Source of the DNA: Rattus norvegicus
Taxonomy: Eukaryota; Chordata; Mammalia; Rodentia; Muridae
Direction: 5' to 3'
NCBI RefSeq assembly: GCF_036323735.1
Contig: NC_086029.1
Span: 11,083,816-11,147,815, forward strand
Length of the DNA: 64,000 nt
Shown: positions 37,355 through 49,675 of the stretch, piece after piece
How the letters are laid out: each line of letters begins with the position of its first letter
Numbering within the stretch: the stretch's first letter is position 1
Made by a program: the position numbers and the translations under genes
The notes under the pieces: generated by a model
Databases searched by the model: none
Told to the model about the DNA's origin: nothing
What the model saw: only the letters and a program-made list of their open reading frames with translations

Positions 37355-39938
37355 CCTGCTCTTGTAATATGTGTACTTTTAAAGATTTATAAAAATTTGG
37401 TGAGCCGAATCTGAGTAACATGGTGAATTCGGTTAGTTCCCAAGGCCGCAGTAGTTATAAGTGGACTGTTCGGGATATAGAAAAATTTTCACGAATGGAA
37501 TCAAAATTTCTAGGCGAATTCAGTGAGTTCCCAATGGGACATGCTTGTATGAGTTTGCTTTTCATTATCGAGCAACATTTTAAGGAACAGAATCCAAGTA
37601 TCATGGTGAATTGAGTAGGATCCCAATAGGATTCGCATGTAATAAGCTTGTTATTCATGATAGAGCAAAGTTTTAACGAACTGAAACACTGTTTCTTTGT
37701 GAATTCAGTTAGTTCCTAGTAGCCTGCTCTTGTAATATGTGTACTTTTAAAGATTTATAAAAATTTGGTGAGCCGAATCTGAGTAACATGGTGAATTCGG
37801 TTAGTTCCCAAGGCCGCAGTAGTTATAAGTGGACTGTTCGGGATATAGAAAAATTTTCACGAATGGAATCAAAATTTCTAGGCAAATTCAGTGAGTTCCC
37901 AATGGGACATGCTTGTATGAGTTTGCTTTTCAATATCGAGCAACATTTTAAGGAACGGAATCCAAGTATCATGGTGAATTGAGTAGGTTCCCAATAGGAT
38001 TCGCATGTAATAAGCTTGTTATTCAAGATAGAGCAATGTTTTAACGAACTGAAACACTGTTTCTTTGAGAATTCAGTTAGTTCCTAGTAGCCTGCTCTTG
38101 TAATATGTGTACTTTTAAAGATTTATAAAAATTTGGTGAGCCGAATCTGAGTAACATGGTGAATTCGGTTAGTTCCCAATAGGCCGCAGTAGTAATAAGT
38201 GGACTGTTCGGGATATAGAAAAATTTTCACGAATGGAATCAAAATTTCTAGGCGAATTCAGTGAGTTCCCAATGGGACATGCTTGTATGAGTTTGCTTTT
38301 CAATATCGAGCAACATTTTAAGGAACGGAATCCAAGTATCATGGTGAATTGAGTAGGTTCCCAATAGGATTCGCATGTAATAAGCTTGTTATTCAAGATA
38401 GAGCAATGTTTTAACGAACTGAAACACTGTTTCTTTGAGAATTCAGTTAGTTCCTAGTAGCCTGCTCTTGTAATATGTGTACTTTTAAAGATTTATAAAA
38501 ATTTGGTGAGCCGAATCTGAGTAACATGGTGAATTCGGTTAGTTCCCAGTAGGCCGCAGTAGTAATAAATGGACTGTTCGGGATATAGAAAAATTTTCAC
38601 GAATGGAATCAAAATTTCTAGGCGAATTCAGTGAGTTCCCAATGGGACATGCTTTTATGAGATTGCTTTTCAATATCGAGCAACATTTTAAGGAACGGAA
38701 TCCAAGTATCATGGTGAATTGAGTAGGTTCAAAATAGGAATCGCATGTAATAAGCTTGTTATTCAAGATAGAGCAACGTTTTAACGAACTGAAACACTGT
38801 TTCTTTGTGAATTCAGTTAGTTCCTAGTAGCCTGTTCTTGTAATATGTGTACTTTTAAAGATTTATAAAAATTTGGTGAGCCGAATCTGAGTAACATGGT
38901 GAATTCGGTTTGTTCCCAATAGGCCGCAGTAGTAATAAGTGGACTGTTCGGGATATAGAAAAATTTTCACGAATGGAATGAAAATTTCTAGGCGAATTCA
39001 GTGAGTTCCCAATGGGACATGCTTGTATGAGTTTGCTTTTCAATATCGAGCAACATTTTAAGGAACGGAATCCAAGTATCATGGTGAATTGAGTAGGTTC
39101 AAGATAGGATTCGCATGTAATAAGCTTGTTATTCAAGATAGAGCAACGTTTTAACGAACTGAAACACTGTTTCTTTGTGAATTCAGTTAGTTCCTAGTAG
39201 CCTGCTCTTGTAATATGTGTACTTTTAAAGATTTATAAAAATTTGGTGAGCCGAATCTGAGTAACTTGGTGAATTCGGTTAGTTCCCAATATGCCGCAGT
39301 AGTTATAAGTGGACTGTTCGGGATATAAAAAATTTTCACGAATGGAATCAAAATTTCTAGGCGAATTCAGTGAGTTCCCAATGGGACATGCTTGTATAAG
39401 CTTGCTTTTCATTATCGAGCAACATTTTAAGGAACGGAATCCAAGTATCATGGGGAATTGAGTAGGTTCCCAATAGGATCGCATGTAATAAGCTTGTTAT
39501 TCAAGATAGAGCAACGTTTTAACGAACTGAAACACTGTTTCTTTGTGAATTCAGCTAGTTCCTAGTAGCCTGCTCTTGTAATATGTGTACTTTTAAAGAT
39601 TTATAAAAATTTGGTGAGCCGAATCTGAGTAACATGGTGAATTCGGTTAGTTCCCAATAGGCCGCAGTAGTAATAAGTGGACTGTTCGGGATATAGAAAA
39701 ATTTTCACGAATGGAATCAAAATTTCTAGGCGAATTCAGTGAGTTCCCAATGGGACATGCTTGTATGAGTTTGCTTTTCAATATCGAGCAACATTTTAAG
39801 GAACGGAATCCAAGTATCCTGGTGAATTGAGTAGGTTCCCAATAGGATTCGCATGTAATAAGCTTGGTATTCAAGATAGAGCAACGTTTTAACGAACTGA
39901 AACACTGTTTCTTTGTGAATTCAGTTAGGTCCTAGTAG
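37355..39938. repeat. Transition region: seven satellite monomers between HOR domains
   Basis: The first two monomers carry a 2-bp deletion giving TTCCCAAGGCCGC (near 37438 and 37806), a variant not seen to the left of this point but frequent to the right as far as about 56780. The monomers near 38855-39560 resemble the CGGTTTGTTCCC and AACTTGGTG/AATATGCC pair of segments A and B (5180-5920 and 21460-21900). The region is thus a mosaic bridging left- and right-type monomers, and I see no internal HOR in it. Confidence 0.7.
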
Positions 39939-42900
39939 CCTGCTCTTGTAATATGTGTACTTTTAAAGATTTATAAAAATTTGGTGAGCCGAATCTGAGT
40001 AACATGGTGAATTCGGTTAGTTCCCAATAGGCCGCAGTAGTAATAAGTGGACTGTTCGGGATTTAGAAAAATTTTCACGAATGGAATCAAAATTTCTAGG
40101 CGAATTCAGTGAGTTCCCAAAGGGACATGCTTGTATGAGTTTGCTTTTCAATATCGAGCAACATTTTAAGGAACGGAACCAAGTATCATGGTGAATTGAG
40201 TAGGTTCCCAATAGGATTCGCATGTAATAAGCTTGTTATTCAAGATAGAGCAACGTTTTAACGAACTGAAACACTGTTTCTTTGTGAATTCAGTTAGTTC
40301 CTAGTAGCCTGCTCTTGTAATATGTGTACTTTTAAAGATTTATAAAAATTTGGTGAGCCGAATCTGAGTAACATGGTCAATTCGGTTTGTTCCCAATAGG
40401 CCGCAGTAGTAATAAGTGGACTGTTCGGGTTATAGAAAAATTTTCACGAATGGAATCAAAATTTCTAGGCGAATTCAGTGAGTTCCCAATGGGACATGCT
40501 TGTATGAGTTTGCTTTTCAATATCGAGCAACATTTTAAGGAACGGAATCCAAGTATCATGGTGAATTGAGTAGGTACAAAATAGGATTCGCATGTAATAA
40601 GCTTGTTATTCAAGATAGAGCAACGTTTTAACGAACTGAAAAACTTTTTCTTTGTGAATTCAGTTAGTTCCTAGTAGCCTGCTCTTGTAATATGTGTACT
40701 TTTAAAGATTTATAAAAATTTGGTGAGCCGAATCTGAGTAACATGGTGAATTCGGTTAGTTCCCAATAGGCCGCAGTAGTAATAAGTGGACTGTTCGGGA
40801 TATAAAAAATTTTCACGAATGGAATCAAAATTTCTAGGCGAATTCAGTGAGTTCCCAATGGGACATGCTTGTATGAGCTTGCTTTTCATTATCGAGCAAC
40901 ATTTTAAGGAACAGAATCCAAGTATCATGGTGAATTGAGTAGGTTCCCAATAGGATCGCATGTAATAAGCTTGTTATTCAAGATAGAGCAACGTTTTAAC
41001 AAACTGAAACACTGTTTCTTTGTGAATTCAGTTAGTTCATAGTAGCCTGCTCTTGTAATATGTGTACTTTTAAAGATTTATAAAAATTTGGTGAGCCGAA
41101 TCTGAGTAACATGGTGAATTCGGTTAGTTCCCAATAGGCCGCAGTAGTTATAAGTGGACTGTTCGGGATATAGAAAAATTTTCACGAATGGAATCAAAAT
41201 TTCTAGGCGAATTCAGTGAGTTCCCAATGGGACATGCTTGTATGAGTTTGCTCTTCAATATCGAGCAACATTTTAAGGAACGGAATCCAAGTATCATGGT
41301 GAATTGAGTAGGTTCCCAATAGGATTCGCATGTAATAAGCTTGTTATTCAAGATAGAGCAACGTTTTAACGAACTGAAACACTGTTTCTTTGTGAATTCA
41401 GTTAGTTCCTAGTAGCCTGCTCTTGTAATATGTGTACTTTTAAAGATTTATAAAAATTTGGTGAGCCGAATCTGAGTAACATGGTGAATTCGGTTAGTTC
41501 CCAATAGGCCGCAGTAGTAATAAGTGGACTGTTCGGGATTTAGAAAAATTTTCACGAATGGAATCAAAATTTCTAGGCGAATTCAGTGAGTTCCCAAAGG
41601 GACATGCTTGTATGAGTTTGCTTTTCAATATCGAGCAACATTTTAAGGAACGGAACCAAGTATCATGGTGAATTGAGTAGGTTCCCAATAGGATTCGCAT
41701 GTAATAAGCTTGTTATTCAAGATAGAGCAACGTTTTAACGAACTGAAACACTGTTTCTTTGTGAATTCAGTTAGTTCCTAGTAGCCTGCTCTTGTAATAT
41801 GTGTACTTTTAAAGATTTATAAAAATTTGGTGAGCCGAATCTGAGTAACATGGTCAATTCGGTTTGTTCCCAATAGGCCGCAGTAGTAATAAGTGGACTG
41901 TTCGGGTTATAGAAAAATTTTCACGAATGGAATCAAAATTTCTAGGCGAATTCAGTGAGTTCCCAATGGGACATGCTTGTATGAGTTTGCTTTTCAATAT
42001 CGAGCAACATTTTAAGGAACGGAATCCAAGTATCATGGTGAATTGAGTAGGTACAAAATAGGATTCGCATGTAATAAGCTTGTTATTCAAGATAGAGCAA
42101 CGTTTTAACGAACTGAAAAACTTTTTCTTTGTGAATTCAGTTAGTTCCTAGTAGCCTGCTCTTGTAATATGTGTACTTTTAAAGATTTATAAAAATTTGG
42201 TGAGCCGAATCTGAGTAACATGGTGAATTCGGTTAGTTCCCAATAGGCCGCAGTAGTTATAAGTGGACTGTTCGGGATATAAAAAATTTTCACGAATGGA
42301 ATCAAAATTTCTAGGCGAATTCAGTGAGTTCCCAATGGGACATGCTTGTATGAGCTTGCTTTTCATTATCGAGCAACATTTTAAGGAACAGAATCCAAGT
42401 ATCATGGTGAATTGAGTAGGTTCCCAATAGGATCGCATGTAATAAGCTTGTTATTCAAGATAGAGCAACGTTTTAACAAACTGAAACACTGTTTCTTTGT
42501 GAATTCAGTTAGTTCATAGTAGCCTGCTCTTGTAATATGTGTACTTTTAAAGATTTATAAAAATTTGGTGAGCCGAATCTGAGTAACATGGTGAATTCGG
42601 TTAGTTCCCAATAGGCCGCAGTAGTTATAAGTGGACTGTTCGGGATATAGAAAAATTTTCACGAATGGAATCAAAATTTCTAGGCGAATTCAGTGAGTTC
42701 CCAATGGGACATGCTTGTATGAGTTTGCTCTTCAATATCGAGCAACATTTTAAGGAACGGAATCCAAGTATCATGGTGAATTGAGTAGGTTCCCAATAGG
42801 ATTCGCATGTAATAAGCTTGTTATTCAAGATAGAGCAACGTTTTAACGAACTGAAACACTGTTTCTTTGTGAATTCAGTTAGTTCCTAGTAGCCTGCTCT

Positions 42901-44367
42901 TGTAATATGTGTACTTTTAAAGATTTATAAAAATTTGGTGAGCCGAATCTGAGTAACATGGTGAATTCGGTTAGTTCCCAATAGGCCCCAGTAGTAATAA
43001 GTGGACTGTTCGGGATATAGAAAAATTTTAAGGAATGGAATCAAAATTTCTAGGCGAATTGAGTGAGTTCCCAATGGGACATGCTTGTATGAGTTTGCTT
43101 TTCATTATCGAGCAACATTTTAAGGAACGGAATCCAAGTATCATGATGAATTGAGTAGGTTCCCAATAGGATTCGCATGTAATAAGCTTGTTATTCAAGA
43201 TAGAGCAACGTTTTAACGAACTGAAACACTGTTTCTTTGTGAATTCAGTTAGTTCCTAGTAGCCTGCTCTTGTAATATGTGTACTTTTAAAGATTTATAA
43301 AAATTTGGTGAGCATAATCTGAGTAACATGGGGAATTCGGTTAGTTCCCAAGGCCGCAGTAGTTATAAGTGGACTGTTCGGGATATAGAAAAATTTTCAC
43401 GAATGGAATCAAAATTTCTAGGCAAATTCAGTGAGTTCCCAATGGGACATGCTTGTATGAGTTTGCTTTTCAATATCGAGCAACATTTTAAGGAACGGAA
43501 TCCAAGTATCATGGTGAATTGAGTAGGTTCCCAATAGGATTCGCATGTAATAAGCTTGTTATTCAAGATAGAGCAATGTTTTAACGAACTGAAACACTGT
43601 TTCTTTGAGAATTCAGTTACTTCCTAGTAGCCTGCTCTTGTAATATGTGTACTTTTAAAGATTTATAAAAATTTGGTGAGCCGAATCTGAGTAACATGGT
43701 GAATTCGTTTAGTTCCCAAGGCCGCAGTAGTTATAAGTGGACGGTTCGGGATATAAAAAATTTTCACGAATGGAATCAAAATTTCTAGGCGAATTCAGTG
43801 AGTTCCCAATGGGACATGCTTGTATGAGCTTGCTTTTCATTATCGAGCAACATTTTAAGGAACGGAATCCAAGTATCATGGTGAACTGTGTAGGTTCCCA
43901 ATAGGATTCACATGTAATAAGCTTGTTATTCAAGATAGAGCAACGTTTTAACGAACTGAAACACTGTTTCTTTGTGAATTCAGTTAGTTCCTAGTAGCCT
44001 GCTCTAGTAATATGTGTACTTTTAAAGATTTATAAAAATTTGGTGAGCCGAATCTGAGTAACATGGTGAATTCGGTTAGTTCCCAGTAGGCCGCAGTAGT
44101 AATAAATGGACTGTTCGGGATATAGAAAAATTTTCACGAATGGAATCAAAATTTCTAGGCGAATTCAGTGAGTTCCCAATGGGACATGCTTGTATGAGTT
44201 TGCTCTTCAATATCGAGCAACATTTTAAGGAACGGAATCCAAGTATCATGGTGAATTGAGTAGGTTCCCAATAGGATTCGCATGTAATAAGCTTGTTATT
44301 CAAGATAGAGCAACGTTTTAACGAACTGAAACACTGTTTCTTTGTGAATTCAGTTAGTTCCTAGTAG
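39939..44367. repeat. Twelve-monomer HOR, copy 1 (4429 bp) with internal tetramer duplication
   Basis: The unit consists of two tetramers, 39939-41415 and 41416-42892 (1477 bp each), followed by four other monomers (42893-44367). Tetramer markers are GGGATTTAGAAAAATT with CCCAAAGGGACATG and GGAACCAAGTATC in the first monomer, CATGGTCAATTCGG with GGGTTATAG and GGTACAAAATAGG in the second, AGGAACAGAATCC and TTAACAAACTG with AGTTCATAGTAGCC in the third, and GTTATAAG with CTCTTCAATATC in the fourth. The two tetramers differ in the third monomer (AGTAGTAATAAG near 40790, AGTAGTTATAAG near 42253), and this difference is preserved in copy 2. Confidence 0.9.
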
Positions 44368-47300
44368 CCTGCTCTTGTAATATGTGTACTTTTAAAGATT
44401 TATAAAAATTTGGTGAGCCGAATCTGAGTAACATGGTGAATTCGGTTAGTTCCCAATAGGCCGCAGTAGTAATAAGTGGACTGTTCGGGATTTAGAAAAA
44501 TTTTCACGAATGGAATCAAAATTTCTAGGCGAATTCAGTGAGTTCCCAAAGGGACATGCTTGTATGAGTTTGCTTTTCAATATCGAGCAACATTTTAAGG
44601 AACGGAACCAAGTATCATGGTGAATTGAGTAGGTTCCCAATAGGATTCGCATGTAATAAGCTTGTTATTCAAGATAGAGCAACGTTTTAACGAACTGAAA
44701 CACTGTTTCTTTGTGAATTCAGTTAGTTCCTAGTAGCCTGCTCTTGTAATATGTGTACTTTTAAAGATTTATAAAAATTTGGTGAGCCGAATCTGAGTAA
44801 CATGGTCAATTCGGTTTGTTCCCAATAGGCCGCAGTAGTAATAAGTGGACTGTTCGGGTTATAGAAAAATTTTCACGAATGGAATCAAAATTTCTAGGCG
44901 AATTCAGTGAGTTCCCAATGGGACATGCTTGTATGAGTTTGCTTTTCAATATCGAGCAACATTTTAAGGAACGGAATCCAAGTATCATGGTGAATTCAGT
45001 AGGTACAAAATAGGATTCGCATGTAATAAGCTTGTTATTCAAGATAGAGCAACGTTTTAACGAACTGAAAAACTTTTTCTTTGTGAATTCAGTTAGTTCC
45101 TAGTAGCCTGCTCTTGTAATATGTGTACTTTTAAAGATTTATAAAAATTTGGTGAGCCGAATCTGAGTAACATGGTGAATTCGGTTAGTTCCCAATAGGC
45201 CGCAGTAGTAATAAGTGGACTGTTCGGGATATAAAAAATTTTCACGAATGGAATCAAAATTTCTAGGCGAATTCAGTGAGTTCCCAATGGGACATGCTTG
45301 TATGAGCTTGCTTTTCATTATCGAGCAACATTTTAAGGAACAGAATCCAAGTATCATGGTGAATTGAGTAGGTTCCCAATAGGATCGCATGTAATAAGCT
45401 TGTTATTCAAGATAGAGCAACGTTTTAACAAACTGAAACACTGTTTCTTTGTGAATTCAGTTAGTTCATAGTAGCCTGCTCTTGTAATATGTGTACTTTT
45501 AAAGATTTATAAAAATTTGGTGAGCCGAATCTGAGTAACATGGTGAATTCGGTTAGTTCCCAATAGGCCGCAGTAGTTATAAGTGGACTGTTCGGGATAT
45601 AGAAAAATTTTCACGAATGGAATCAAAATTTCTAGGCGAATTCAGTGAGTTCCCAATGGGACATGCTTGTATGAGTTTGCTCTTCAATATCGAGCAACAT
45701 TTTAAGGAACGGAATCCAAGTATCATGGTGAATTGAGTAGGTTCCCAATAGGATTCGCATGTAATAAGCTTGTTATTCAAGATAGAGCAACGTTTTAACG
45801 AACTGAAACACTGTTTCTTTGTGAATTCAGTTAGTTCCTAGTAGCCTGCTCTTGTAATATGTGTACTTTTAAAGATTTATAAAAATTTGGTGAGCCGAAT
45901 CTGAGTAACATGGTGAATTCGGTTAGTTCCCAATAGGCCGCAGTAGTAATAAGTGGACTGTTCGGGATTTAGAAAAATTTTCACGAATGGAATCAAAATT
46001 TCTAGGCGAATTCAGTGAGTTCCCAAAGGGACATGCTTGTATGAGTTTGCTTTTCAATATCGAGCAACATTTTAAGGAACGGAACCAAGTATCATGGTGA
46101 ATTGAGTAGGTTCCCAATAGGATTCGCATGTAATAAGCTTGTTATTCAAGATAGAGCAACGTTTTAACGAACTGAAACACTGTTTCTTTGTGAATTCAGT
46201 TAGTTCCTAGTAGCCTGCTCTTGTAATATGTGTACTTTTAAAGATTTATAAAAATTTGGTGAGCCGAATCTGAGTAACATGGTCAATTCGGTTTGTTCCC
46301 AATAGGCCGCAGTAGTAATAAGTGGACTGTTCGGGTTATAGAAAAATTTTCACGAATGGAATCAAAATTTCTAGGCGAATTCAGTGAGTTCCCAATGGGA
46401 CATGCTTGTATGAGTTTGCTTTTCAATATCGAGCAACATTTTAAGGAACGGAATCCAAGTATCATGGTGAATTGAGTAGGTACAAAATAGGATTCGCATG
46501 TAATAAGCTTGTTATTCAAGATAGAGCAACGTTTTAACGAACTGAAAAACTTTTTCTTTGTGAATTCAGTTAGTTCCTAGTAGCCTGCTCTTGTAATATG
46601 TGTACTTTTAAAGATTTATAAAAATTTGGTGAGCCGAATCTGAGTAACATGGTGAATTCGGTTAGTTCCCAATAGGCCGCAGTAGTTATAAGTGGACTGT
46701 TCGGGATATAAAAAATTTTCACGAATGGAATCAAAATTTCTAGGCGAATTCAGTGAGTTCCCAATGGGACATGCTTGTATGAGCTTGCTTTTCATTATCG
46801 AGCAACATTTTAAGGAACAGAATCCAAGTATCATGGTGAATTGAGTAGGTTCCCAATAGGATCGCATGTAATAAGCTTGTTATTCAAGATAGAGCAACGT
46901 TTTAACAAACTGAAACACTGTTTCTTTGTGAATTCAGTTAGTTCATAGTAGCCTGCTCTTGTAATATGTGTACTTTTAAAGATTTATAAAAATTTGGTGA
47001 GCCGAATCTGAGTAACATGGTGAATTCGGTTAGTTCCCAATAGGCCGCAGTAGTTATAAGTGGACTGTTCGGGATATAGAAAAATTTTCACGAATGGAAT
47101 CAAAATTTCTAGGCGAATTCAGTGAGTTCCCAATGGGACATGCTTGTATGAGTTTGCTCTTCAATATCGAGCAACATTTTAAGGAACGGAATCCAAGTAT
47201 CATGGTGAATTGAGTAGGTTCCCAATAGGATTCGCATGTAATAAGCTTGTTATTCAAGATAGAGCAACGTTTTAACGAACTGAAACACTGTTTCTTTGTG

Positions 47301-48796
47301 AATTCAGTTAGTTCCTAGTAGCCTGCTCTTGTAATATGTGTACTTTTAAAGATTTATAAAAATTTGGTGAGCCGAATCTGAGTAACATGGTGAATTCGGT
47401 TAGTTCCCAATAGGCCCCAGTAGTAATAAGTGGACTGTTCGGGATATAGAAAAATTTTAAGGAATGGAATCAAAATTTCTAGGCGAATTGAGTGAGTTCC
47501 CAATGGGACATGCTTGTATGAGTTTGCTTTTCATTATCGAGCAACATTTTAAGGAACGGAATCCAAGTATCATGATGAATTGAGTAGGTTCCCAATAGGA
47601 TTCGCATGTAATAAGCTTGTTATTCAAGATAGAGCAACGTTTTAACGAACTGAAACACTGTTTCTTTGTGAATTCAGTTAGTTCCTAGTAGCCTGCTCTT
47701 GTAATATGTGTACTTTTAAAGATTTATAAAAATTTGGTGAGCATAATCTGAGTAACATGGGGAATTCGGTTAGTTCCCAAGGCCGCAGTAGTTATAAGTG
47801 GACTGTTCGGGATATAGAAAAATTTTCACGAATGGAATCAAAATTTCTAGGCAAATTCAGTGAGTTCCCAATGGGACATGCTTGTATGAGTTTGCTTTTC
47901 AATATCGAGCAACATTTTAAGGAACGGAATCCAAGTATCATGGTGAATTGAGTAGGTTCCCAATAGGATTCGCATGTAATAAGCTTGTTATTCAAGATAG
48001 AGCAATGTTTTAACGAACTGAAACACTGTTTCTTTGAGAATTCAGTTACTTCCTAGTAGCCTGCTCTTGTAATATGTGTACTTTTAAAGATTTATAAAAA
48101 TTTGGTGAGCCGAATCTGAGTAACATGGTGAATTCGTTTAGTTCCCAAGGCCGCAGTAGTTATAAGTGGACGGTTCGGGATATAAAAAATTTTCACGAAT
48201 GGAATCAAAATTTCTAGGCGAATTCAGTGAGTTCCCAATGGGACATGCTTGTATGAGCTTGCTTTTCATTATCGAGCAACATTTTAAGGAACGGAATCCA
48301 AGTATCATGGTGAACTGTGTAGGTTCCCAATAGGATTCGCATGTAATAAGCTTGTTATTCAAGATAGAGCAACGTTTTAACGAACTGAAACACTGTTTCT
48401 TTGTGAATTCAGTTAGTTCCTAGTAGCCTGCTCTAGTAATATGTGTACTTTTAAAGATTTATAAAAATTTGGTGAGCCGAATCTGAGTAACATGGTGAAT
48501 TCGGTTAGTTCCCAGTAGGCCGCAGTAGTAATAAATGGACTGTTCGGGATATAGAAAAATTTTCACGAATGGAATCAAAATTTCTAGGCGAATTCAGTGA
48601 GTTCCCAATGGGACATGCTTGTATGAGTTTGCTCTTCAATATCGAGCAACATTTTAAGGAACGGAATCCAAGTATCATGGTGAATTGAGTAGGTTCCCAA
48701 TAGGATTCGCATGTAATAAGCTTGTTATTCAAGATAGAGCAACGTTTTAACGAACTGAAACACTGTTTCTTTGTGAATTCAGTTAGTTCCTAGTAG
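44368..48796. repeat. Twelve-monomer HOR, copy 2 (4429 bp)
   Basis: This copy has exactly the length of 39939-44367 and the same ordered variants, including the tetramer pair at 44368-45844 and 45845-47321. The AGTAGTAATAAG/AGTAGTTATAAG difference between the two third monomers also recurs (near 45209 and 46682), showing that the 12-monomer block was duplicated as a whole. I noticed only a few differences from copy 1, for example GAATTCAGTAGG near 44995 (GAATTGAGTAGG in copy 1) and GATTCGCATG near 48339 (GATTCACATG near 43910). Confidence 0.9.
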
Positions 48797-49536
48797 CCTG
48801 CTCTTGTAAGATGTGTACTTTTAAAGATTTATAAAAATTTGGTGAGCCGAATCTGAGTAACATGGTGAATTCGGTTAGTTCCCAATAGGCCGCAGTAGTA
48901 ATAAGTGGACTGTTCGGGATATAGAAAAATTTTCAGGAATGGAATCAAAATTTCTAGGCGAATTGAGTGAGTTCCCAATGGGACATGCTTGTATGAGTTT
49001 GCTTTTCAATATCGAGCAACATTTTAAGGAACGGAATCCAAGTATCATGGTGAATTGAGTAGGTTCCCAATAGGATTCGCATGTAATAAGCTTGTTATTC
49101 AAGATAGAGCAATGTTTTAACGAACTGAAACACTGTTTCTTTGAGAATTCAGTTACTTCCTAGTAGCCTGCTCTTGTAATATGTGTACTTTTAAAGATTT
49201 ATAAAAATTTGGTGAGCCGAATCTGAGTAACATGGTGAATTCGGTTAGTTCCCAATAGGCCGCAGTAGTAATAAGTGGAATGTTCGGGATATAGAAAAAT
49301 TTTCACGAATGGAATCAAAAGTTCTAGGCGAATTCAGTGAGTTCCCAATGGGACATGCTTTTATGAGTTTGCTTTTCAATATCGAGAAACATTTTAAGGA
49401 ACGGAATCCAAGTATCATGGTGAATTGAGTAGGTTCAAAATAGGAATCGCATGTAATAAGCTTGTTATTCAAGATAGAGCAACGTTTTAACGAACTGAAA
49501 CACTGTTTCTTTGTGAATTCAGTTAGTTCCTAGTAG
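48797..49536. repeat. Two satellite monomers left of the ID insertion, first one chimeric
   Basis: Monomer 48797-49166 begins like 56319-56688 (TTTTCAGGAATGG) but ends like 56689-57056 (TCAATATCGAGC, GAGCAATGTTTTAAC, TTTGAGAATTCAGTTACTT). In the parallel block at 55582-58533 these are two separate monomers, so this one is a fusion with loss of one repeat unit. Monomer 49167-49536 carries GACATGCTTTTATG and GGTTCAAAATAGGAATCG. It ends in the less common CCTGTTCTTG (T for C) that became the target of the ID element. Confidence 0.7.
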
Positions 49537-49546
49537 CCTGTTCTTG
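49537..49546. repeat. Target-site duplication, left copy
   Basis: CCTGTTCTTG here is repeated exactly at 49676-49685 on the other side of the ID element. The T at the fifth position is a minor satellite variant; most monomers have CCTGCTCTTG. Its presence in both copies argues for a true duplication of the insertion site and not chance adjacency of two monomers. The length of 10 bp is within the usual range for L1-mediated SINE insertion. Confidence 0.85.
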
Positions 49547-49555
49547 TTTGCACTG

Positions 49556-49595
49556 TTTTTTTTTTTTTTTTTTTTTTTTTTTTGGTTCTTTTTTT
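49556..49595 (-). other. A-rich 3' tail of the ID element
   Basis: On the plus strand this is 28 consecutive T (49556-49583), then GGTTC, then seven T (49589-49595). In element orientation it is A7, GAACC, A28. The AAAAAAAGAACC segment is typical of genomic ID elements. The uninterrupted A28 suggests little time for tail erosion, though homopolymer length is error-prone in sequencing. Confidence 0.85.
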
Positions 49596-49603
49596 CGGAG
49601 CTG

Positions 49604-49614
49604 GGGACCGAACC
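49604..49614 (-). promoter_or_regulatory. RNA polymerase III B box of the ID element
   Basis: On the minus strand this reads GGTTCGGTCCC, matching the B box consensus GGTTCGANTCC at all but one or two positions. It is downstream of the A box in element orientation, at the spacing expected in a tRNA-derived SINE. Confidence 0.8.
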
Positions 49615-49643
49615 CAGGGCCTTGTGCTTCCTAGGTAAGCGCT

Positions 49644-49657
49644 CTACCACTGAGCTA
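49644..49657 (-). promoter_or_regulatory. RNA polymerase III A box of the ID element
   Basis: On the minus strand this reads TAGCTCAGTGGTAG, matching the tRNA-type A box consensus TRGCNNAGYNGG. With the B box it forms the internal type-2 promoter inherited from tRNA-Ala. Activity depends on genomic flanks, and here the upstream flank is heterochromatic satellite, so expression is uncertain. Confidence 0.8.
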
Positions 49658-49675
49658 AATCCCCAGCCCCGATGA

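Larger units (their letters stand above)
49556..49670 (-). mobile_element. ID (identifier) SINE, rat, tRNA-Ala/BC1-derived
   Basis: Read on the minus strand, the body (49670 down to 49596, 75 nt) starts GGGGCTGGGGATTTAGCTCA and ends GGTCCCCAGCTCCG. It is followed by an A-rich stretch with AAAAAAAGAACC and then a 28-nt A run. This is the rodent ID element, a retroposon descended from BC1 RNA and ultimately from tRNA-Ala. It has no coding capacity and is mobilised in trans by L1 machinery. The CTTACCTAGGAAGC core resembles the younger rat subfamilies (ID3/ID4 as I remember them; subfamily not verified). AAGCACAAGG in place of the usual AAGCGCAAGG suggests one CpG decay. The element is full length, has an intact target-site duplication and a long pure A-tail, all signs of a young insertion. 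Confidence 0.95.
49547..49675 (-). mobile_element. Complete inserted segment (ID SINE plus short flanks)
   Basis: This is everything between the two target-site copies: 9 bp TTTGCACTG, the poly-T, the ID body, then GATGA. With one target copy it lengthens the monomer by 139 bp, since the satellite phase jumps from 49537 to 49676 and then resumes at once. TTTGCACTG lies distal to the A-tail in the element's own orientation (CAGTGCAAA), and GATGA (TCATC in element orientation) lies upstream of the ID 5' end. Neither is satellite sequence. Confidence 0.85.

Noticed and set aside
49556..49583. Poly-T as a terminator or microsatellite
   Set aside because: It is the complement of the SINE A-tail, adjacent to the ID body and inside its target-site duplication.
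49596..49670. tRNA gene (Ala-like) on the minus strand
   Set aside because: The A and B boxes are tRNA-derived, but the A-rich tail, the target-site duplication and the ID-specific 3' region show a SINE copy and not a functional tRNA gene.
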